Source: Prunus persica
Taxonomy: Eukaryota; Streptophyta; Magnoliopsida; Rosales; Rosaceae
Direction of reading: 5' to 3'
DNA: 64,000 nucleotides
Assembly: GCF_000346465.2 (NCBI RefSeq)
Contig: NC_034014.1
Location: 15,286,630 to 15,350,629 of the forward strand
Shown here: piece by piece, positions 57,961-64,000 of the stretch
Layout of the letters: every line of letters starts with the position of its first letter
Numbering within the stretch: the first letter of the stretch is position 1
Position numbers and translations under genes: made by a program
Notes under the pieces: model-generated
Told to the model about the DNA's origin: nothing
The model's input: only the letters and a program-made list of their open reading frames with translations
The model's database searches: none

Positions 57961-58568
57961 GGGTTAACTAGAGATTTGCCTCCTGAACTTGTACTTAGCT
58001 TTTGATTAACTCCCTATCTTTCTTTTTTTTTTTTAGAAAATTAAGGATATGAACCTTTTTTTTCCTCCAATCTCCCCCCTACCGTCTAAATCCTCAACAT
58101 TTCACCCAATTTTCAGTTAAATCATTTTTAAAAATTATTTTTGGGAAAAAAATTGAAGAAAAAGGGAAAAATTAACCAAAAAACAAAAAGAAGAAAAAGA
58201 CACTGAACTAGCAACCCTATTGCCAACCACCCCTCCCCCTCTAGCTCTGTCCCCTCCAACAACCCCATCAACCCTAACCCCCCCTAGGCAGCACAATCAA
58301 GAACGATATGGTCACATTCCCTGCCTACTTCAATGACTCTCAAAGACAAGCCACCAAGGATGCCGGTGTCATTGCTAGAATCAATGTCCTCCGTATCATC
58401 TACGAGCCCATAACAGCTGCAATTGCCTATGGTCTTGACAAGAAGGCCACCAATGTTGGTGAGATTTACTCTCAGCAATTGCTATTGCCTATGGTCTTGT
58501 ACGTTGTGTGGTCAGCTTGAAACCACGTCTTGGCCAATATTTGCAAAGTGAGAACCAGAACAATTACG

Positions 58569-58607
<39 letters not shown>

Positions 58608-58825
58608 CAATTTTTTGTTTTTTATTTTTAATATACAAAATGACCATTTTGCCCTCATATTTAACAGCAAATTGGATGAAATGTTGTGGATTTAGACGGA
58701 GGGGAGAAATTGGCAAAAAATAATAATTCATATCCTAAATTTTCTATTAAAAAAAAAGGGGGGGGGGGGATGGGGGTAAATCAAAAGTTATGTACAAGTT
58801 TAGGGGGCAAATCACGAGTTAACCC
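57961..58825. mobile_element. Pack-MULE (Mutator-like) with HSP70 fragment
   Basis: The left terminal repeat starts GGGTTAACTAGAGATTTGCC; the right one read inward starts GGGTTAACTCGTGATTTGCC. They match for about 55 bp (through GAACTTGTAC...TTTTGATT(A/T)AC). Flanking TAGATAAAAAA (57950-57960) and TAGTTAAAAAT (58826-58836) match at 9 of 11 bases, in the Mutator range. The 865-bp body has no transposase but carries an HSP70-derived segment and an AG microsatellite (58571-58604). Confidence 0.85.
58303..58480 (+). pseudogene. Captured HSP70 (ATPase domain) gene fragment
   Basis: Encodes [20 protein letters not shown], then [20 protein letters not shown], a strong match to the conserved nucleotide-binding domain of plant HSP70. 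After this, GCTATTGCCTATGGTCTTG, already seen at about 58424-58440, repeats at 58482, so the tail is a local rearrangement. Only about 58 of some 650 residues are present, with no intron or promoter of its own visible, so no chaperone can be made. Confidence 0.9.
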
Positions 58826-58836
58826 TAGTTAAAAAT

Positions 58837-59475
58837 ATATATCATTTTGGGGAAATAAAAACTAGCCGTTGGAAAAGTAGGTATGCTAAATGCTTAAATT
58901 TTAATTAAGAATAAAATATTTGAGACTAGCCAAAATAAAGAACATTGCTGGAGGAACCACCTTTTTAGTAGTTTGCTTAAATGGCTTTCGAGCTATTTTA
59001 GCTATAATTTGACAAATATTTGGAGACTCTCCTGGATGCTCTGAGGCCATTTTCAGGTCGGGGAGGGGTATATTTAGCCCCAGGCTATATTCAGCACTCT
59101 AAAAAATGATTTTATAAGGAATAGTGTCAGACTACATTTTAACCATCTCCAATAGCAGATGGCTAAATTTAATATTTGAATAGTTTTAGTATATTATGTA
59201 AATTTATTAGTTAATTTAATTAAACTACTATTTATATCCTATTTAAAATACATTTTGGAAGAGAAAAATATTTTAGGATAGGATTTTTTACATCCACGTG
59301 TCAGGACGTGATTAGCTCTATAGAGGAATACATGTGTTGTGATAGGTAGATATGCTCTCGTACTGCAAACAACAACCTACAAGAGGATCTTGTTACACAT
59401 TTTTGGGCCAAATGAGCACTAGAATGATGAGTGGTCTTGTGACATTAGTTAGTTTTCTGTTTACAATTAATAATA
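58837..59475. other. Unassigned AT-rich sequence
   Basis: No gene recognised. It may include the outer part of PIF-1; no convincing PIF terminus was found. Confidence 0.4.
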
Positions 59476-59660
59476 ACAGTTCTGATCTCTTGGACTATAG
59501 GGGTTCAAGAGATTTGTGGTCACTCACCATTAGATGTAAATTTAACGGTTCAATCAGTCTTGTACTCTTTTTAAGAAACTTTTTTGAACCATTAGATTAA
59601 TATCCAACGGTGGGTGACCACAATCTCTTGGACTCTTGTGGTCTAAGAGATTAGGACTGT
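59476..59660. mobile_element. Foldback MITE with 8-bp flanking repeat
   Basis: Arms of about 75 bp: ACAGTTCTGATCTCTTGGAC on the left and inverted ACAGTCCTAATCTCTTAGAC on the right, continuing through GTGGTCAC(T/C)CACC and ATGGTTCAA-type blocks. Flanked by TAATAATA at 59468-59475 and 59661-59668, which could be an 8-bp duplication but is low-complexity. Confidence 0.72.
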
Positions 59661-59800
59661 TAATAATAATTGACAATACATTGTCATGTTCAAGTCTTCG
59701 TCTTGTTTTCAAAACAACTTTGGGGTTTGTAACTAATAATAATTGACAATACATTGAAATGTTAAAGTCTTTGTCTTGTTTTAAAAACAACTTTAAAATT
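59661..59800. repeat. Direct repeat of about 65-75 bp
   Basis: TAATAATAATTGACAATACA, then AAGTCTT(C/T)(G)TCTTGTTTT and AAACAACTTT, occur twice in tandem (starting 59661 and 59732). Confidence 0.85.
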
Positions 59801-60910
59801 AATGTAAATAGAAAAAGATGAAGGATAGTTTGTACAAGAATGAAGAGAATGTGAGAAATTACGTCAAAGGATGAGACTAAGGAAGGATAATATGTAAAAT
59901 GTTGAAGATGTTGTGAGAAATTATGTAAAAATAAGATAGGTATTTATAAGTTTTTTAGAATTTTTATTTTAAAAATAATTTTCTTTTCATATTAAAAAAT
60001 CAAAAAGCTAGGTGATGTCAGTTGGGCCCCATCCAATTATTTAGCTTGGACTGGCCAAAGAGCCACATGTGGCCTGATTTTTAGGAAATGGCCCTTCTTG
60101 TAGCCTTTCCTTTTTTTGTAGCCCACTCTTTGAGATGAGTTTTTGAGATTTTGGGCTATTTTTTAGGATATAAGGTCATCTCCAGTCGTGGGCCACATGC
60201 CAAATGTAGCCTTAAAATAATGCAAAACTCATTTCTAGCCATGGCTAAAAAAAAATTTTTGCCAAATTTGGAGGGCCACATTTGGCCCTTTAGCCATCCA
60301 ACTAGGCCACTTGCAGCTCAGCTTTAGCCTTGGCCAAATTTTTTTGGGGGCCAATGCATGTGCTTTCCAAGAAGAGAAAGTATCATGTGTGGGCAAGAGC
60401 ACGAAACATCTCATGCAACTACATATCCAACAACCAATATTAAAGGCGTGCTAACGTCATCGATGATTTAGCTAGCCATTAGGTTTTTTTTAATAACCTT
60501 TTTAAATGTTTTGGTCAGAACCATTTATTAAAAAGTTACTTTTTCAATCTAAAACCTTTTAAAAAACATTTTGTTAAAAAATATATATATAAAATAGTTA
60601 TGACCGTTGGAGGTCAGACCCATTGAACGCATCCTTTTTTTTTTTTTTTTTTTTCAAATTGCCTTTGTTGGTTTTATTATTATTATTTTTATAAAAAATT
60701 TAAAAATCTAAAATATGTCTATATACCTCAAAATTTCTTTAAAAACCACTCATTTCAATCCACATTTCTTACAAATTCTATCACATTCTCTACTTATTCA
60801 CAACTTTCCATACTCTTTCTTTTTGTCAAATATTTTCCACACTCATTTCATCCAAACATTTCCTACAAATTTATTTTCGTTACTTATTTGTTATTCACAT
60901 TGTTTTAAAA

Positions 60911-61855
60911 ATGTCCTGGACTTTGAAGGGACGAAATTGGTCACGAGTGGAAGATGAACATCTTTGCAAGGCTTTCATAAACGTCTCCGAAGATAGCGCT
61001 ATGGGTACGAACCAAAAAAGCACTGGGCTTTGGGAACACATCTCACAAAAATACACAAAGTCTATGGAAGGCGTCATCAATCCTTCCATTTTCATAAACC
61101 ATGAGAGTTGTGCTGGTAGATGGAAGAAGCAGATCTATCCAAGCTGCAACCTATGGCATTGAGCCATCAAAACTGCTGAAAAAAACTATACTAGTGGAAC
61201 CAATATCTTTGATTTAGTAAGTTATTATTTTTTATATTTGTTTTAATTATTTTTATTGGTATTTTAAAAATAAATGTGTTTATAAGTTTTGGTATTTTCC
61301 ATTTTTTAGCAAAACCAAACAGAGGAAATTTATGGTAAGCCACCATTTAAATTTGATCAATGTTGGGATATTTTCAACATTGGGTGGGTTTTCTAGATCC
61401 ACCGGAGGAAATATATGGTACTCCATCTAGCCAAAGAAATGTGAGTTTTAATTTGGAGGAGGATGATGAACAATCTCCACAGACTGTAGAAGATCCGTTT
61501 CCAAGTCAACAACCTATCCCTAGGATGCTAGGACAAAACAAGGCAAGAAAGAGAAGCAAAGGGCCAAGGAAAGGGATGCCAAGGCCGTTGGGGGTGAAAT
61601 TGTTTCTGCCTTGCAAACTCTTGTAGAACAAACCACCAAGACAAAAGAGGAAGAGATATGAGTAAATGGATCAACAACGACAAGAAGAGATAGATGAGAG
61701 CAGCATGGCTAGGAATACCGAAGACATGACTCCAAACTCTAAAGAGTTTTTTGAGGGGAAAAAAAGGGAAATTTGAGAGCGACACCATTCGCATGAGTTG
61801 TTTCCAAATGCTAGTTCATCATCATATGACTATCGTCTAGTATTCCAAAGTTAAG
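60911..61855 (+). pseudogene. PIF-2 ORF1 (Myb/SANT-like, NAM-associated C-terminus)
   Basis: Exon 1 (60911-61160) encodes WTLKGRNWSRVEDEHLCKAF, then INVSEDSAMGTNQKSTGLWE, the SANT/trihelix start of PIF ORF1. After an intron (about 61217-61310, ending TTTTTAG) the frame gives QNQTEEIYGKPPFKFDQCWD and then PPEEIYGTPSSQRNVSFNLE. A lysine-rich coiled-coil end and stop lie near 61853. At least two frameshifts (near 61550-61680) and stops interrupt it. The accessory protein normally works with the DDE transposase of the same element. Confidence 0.82.
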
Positions 61856-62453
61856 ATGATTTTATTATTTAATATTAGTAGTTTGTGTTTTTATATTAAA
61901 GTATTTGGTGTCTTTAATATTTAAGTCGTTGTAGTCTTATATTTGAAGTTGTTTTAGTCTTATATTGTCCAGTATTCCAAAGTTGTTGTAGTCTTAAATT
62001 TGAAGTTGTTGTGAATTATCCTTGTATGTGAGTTGTTTCCAAATAAATAAAACAAATAAAAGTGTATCCATACTGAAAGTTACATATTTTCATAAATGTG
62101 AGAGATGTAGGGTAAGAAATTAAAGCTTCCATAGATGTACACTATGGCTGGCCCGCATGTTAATTTGAGATTTCTAAATTATTCGTGTAGTAGCTGAAGT
62201 GCTTATGACTTTACTCTACTTGTTTTCTACAATGAAGGGGTTGTGGCAATTTCTAGCTCCATGGCTACAAAGATATTTTATGCCTTGATTTAATGGCTTT
62301 GCCTGTGGTCCATAGTATTCAAAAAAATCCCAAGCCACACAGAGAAGTCATAATGAATTCAATTTATTACAACACACCACGTAAATAAAAACAAGCCACA
62401 CAACTCTAAATAAAAACAAGCAACACAATTCAAAATAAAAACAAGCCACACAA
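61856..62453. other. Spacer between convergent PIF-2 genes
   Basis: AT-rich with local repeats (GTTGTAGTCTTA(T/A)ATTTGAAGTTGTT several times at 61930-62010; AAATAAAAACAAGC(C/A)ACACAA three times at 62382-62450). No gene. Confidence 0.6.
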
Positions 62454-63790
62454 TCATTGTCCTTGCCCTCGCATGTTCCAAAGATGTGCAACAAGGTCGC
62501 CTTTAAGTCATTGTTTGCAATAGGACAACATATTGCTCTATAACGACTCATGTATGCTTCCATGGAGATTCTACCTGTTCTTGGATCCTAGAAAAATCAG
62601 CTCCATCATATATCAATGCACAGGCTTTCTTTCAGCTATTTGGATCAGAATCTTCTTCGTCGGACTCTCCATCATAGTAATCATCCTGCTCCTCTTCCAC
62701 AATCATGTTGTGTAATATTATGCACGTCATCCTGATGGAATTAAGTTTTGCTAGACTCCATCTTTTGGCCGATTGCCTAATGATTGCAAATCAAGCTTGA
62801 ACAATTCCAAAAGCTCTTTTGACGTCCTTACGATATGCCTCTTTCTTGGTGGAAAAATACTCCTCTGCTGCATTCTTAGGATGTTTAATTGATTGAACAA
62901 GTGTTTCCCACTTTGAGTATATACCATTAGCAAGGTAATACCCCATGTTGCGCCGACAACTGTTGATGCAGTAGTTTAGTTGAGGTGAGTTACTCTCCTA
63001 GAGGGAATTGAAGAGAGGTGAACGCTTGAGTATGGTGATGTCATTTTGGGCCGTCAGGATTCCAAAGAAAGCATGCCAGATTCATATGTCAAAAGATAGC
63101 ACCACTTCCAAAACAACGGTTGATTTTTTTATTTACCATTGAAAGACCTCTGCCATCCCATTGGACAATTCTTCCACACTTAATGCATGCAGTCAAGCGA
63201 TCCTATCATTCCAGGAAAGAACCGCGGCTCCGTTCTTTCTAGGAGCCTATTCAAGTCCTCATGTGTTGGTTGTTGGAGGTACTCGTCCTTGTATGTGTGA
63301 AAAATTGTAGACAAAATTCACCAAGGTTTTCAATGGATTTCGACTCAAACATCCTCATGGATTCATCAATTTGATCTGCCAAGCTTGCATAGACCAATAT
63401 TCAGAGTGCACTCGCAATCTTTTGGTGGGGCGAGAAACCGAGATTACCTGTAGCATCACTTGTATGCCTGAAGTAGGGGTTGACATTTGGCATATCATTT
63501 ACCAAACGAAGGAAAACATAACGCCTCATTCGGAGTCAATTTCTAAAGTCCTCAGGCGTGTAGATAGGATTTGAGGCGAAGTAGTCTATCATCAATTTTT
63601 GATGCCTAAGAGCTCATCATTTGCCTTGTTGTTGTATTTGCTCCTGAGTCCATAATGTTGTTGAAGTAGCTGCAAGTTTTGTATTTGTGTGCATTTGAGC
63701 ATAATCTTCTTCATCTTCTTCCATCATTTGGCGTCTGCGCTCCTCCCATTCGGAATCCAAGTTGGAACTTAAACCCTAGTTGGAATCCAT
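62454..63790 (-). pseudogene. PIF-2 Harbinger transposase (DDE_Tnp_4)
   Basis: Begins MDSN then a stop at the fifth codon. In the same frame it continues NLDSEWEERRRQMMEEDEED and YAQMHTNTKLAA. The N-terminal block is LRMRRYVFLRLVND and TSDATGNLGFSPHQKIASAL. First DDE Asp in GMIGSLDCMH (about 63190). The C-terminal part reads YYLANGIYSKWETLVQSIKH, then RKDVKRAFGIVQA, where the usual third acidic residue (Glu) is Lys. It then gives RMTCIILHNMIVEEEQDDYY, ending NNDLK...RGQGQ with a stop at 62454. Multiple stops and a frameshift also disable it. Confidence 0.85.
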
Positions 63791-64000
63791 TGCAGAATTG
63801 GTTGAAAAAGTATAGAAGAATAGAGGAATTATAAAGGAATGAGATAAAGTTGTGAGATATTGAATCGAAAACAGTCCATTTATTGACATTTGAAGATGAA
63901 GATAAGAGATGCCACGTCGACAGAAATCTAATCGGAAATCTGGATAGTTGCTCCTAGACTGACATGTGTCACTCGAAAATCATATCCGAAAAATTATTAA

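Larger units (their letters stand above)
60174..64000 (+). mobile_element. PIF/Harbinger element PIF-2, truncated by window end
   Basis: The left end is proposed at GGTCATCTCCAGTCGTGG after TAA (60171-60173), a terminus and target typical of plant PIF/Harbinger. It contains convergent ORF1 (+) and DDE transposase (-). The right terminus is beyond the window. Confidence 0.7.

Noticed and set aside
58303..58520. A small functional HSP70 gene
   Set aside because: Only a fragment of the ATPase domain, bounded by MULE ends, without its own promoter or the substrate-binding domain.

Overview
The window is plant nuclear DNA, almost certainly from a dicot. It is AT-rich, full of introns, and consists mostly of nested transposable elements of plant-specific families: CACTA, PIF/Harbinger, hAT, Mutator-like, Ty3/gypsy, Ty1/copia and a SINE. 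The style of the long terminal repeats (starts such as TGTAACACCC) reminds me of Rosaceae, but that is a guess. I recognise one plausible host gene: a minus-strand two-exon gene (14937-18785) for a 196-residue acidic protein starting MGGCATK, a likely myristoylation/palmitoylation signal.

Layout. 1-~5790: the 5' half of a minus-strand Ty3/gypsy element (gypsy-1), cut by the window edge. 5819-13805: the right part of a decayed CACTA element (CACTA-1); its transposase is split at 6233/11012 by a solo LTR (copy A) that itself holds a further LTR. 13806-20648: the host gene island with a hAT MITE, an intronic foldback and a SINE. 20649-31295: a complete 10.6-kb CACTA element (CACTA-2) with matching termini, an ATC target duplication and two genes that each carry two in-frame stops. 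31299-~37480: remains of a Ty1/copia element with an env-like region, polypurine tract and 3' LTR, the last split by solo LTR copy B. ~37740-57831: a PIF/Harbinger element (PIF-1). Its Myb-like ORF is cut by solo LTR copy C, and a 16.4-kb Ty3/gypsy element of Tat type (gypsy-2, TSD ATAGT) sits between its two convergent genes. Gypsy-2 is in turn cut by solo LTR copy D (TSD CTGGA). 57961-58825: a small Pack-MULE carrying an HSP70 fragment. 59476-59660: a foldback MITE. 60174-64000: a second PIF/Harbinger element (PIF-2), cut by the window end.

The insertions can be ordered in time. PIF-1 came before gypsy-2, which came before LTR copy D. CACTA-1 came before LTR copy A, which came before LTR-F. 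The same LTR family (copies A-D) has hit four different older elements, leaving solo LTRs.

The most interesting signals are: a ~207-bp hairpin upstream of the CACTA-2 transposase; ~450 bp of solo-LTR-related sequence forming the promoter-proximal part and first intron of the second CACTA-2 gene; the antisense plant-mobile-domain gene and double RNase H of gypsy-2; G-box arrays in LTR copy B; and the HSP70 Pack-MULE. Nearly all coding sequence outside the host gene is pseudogenic.
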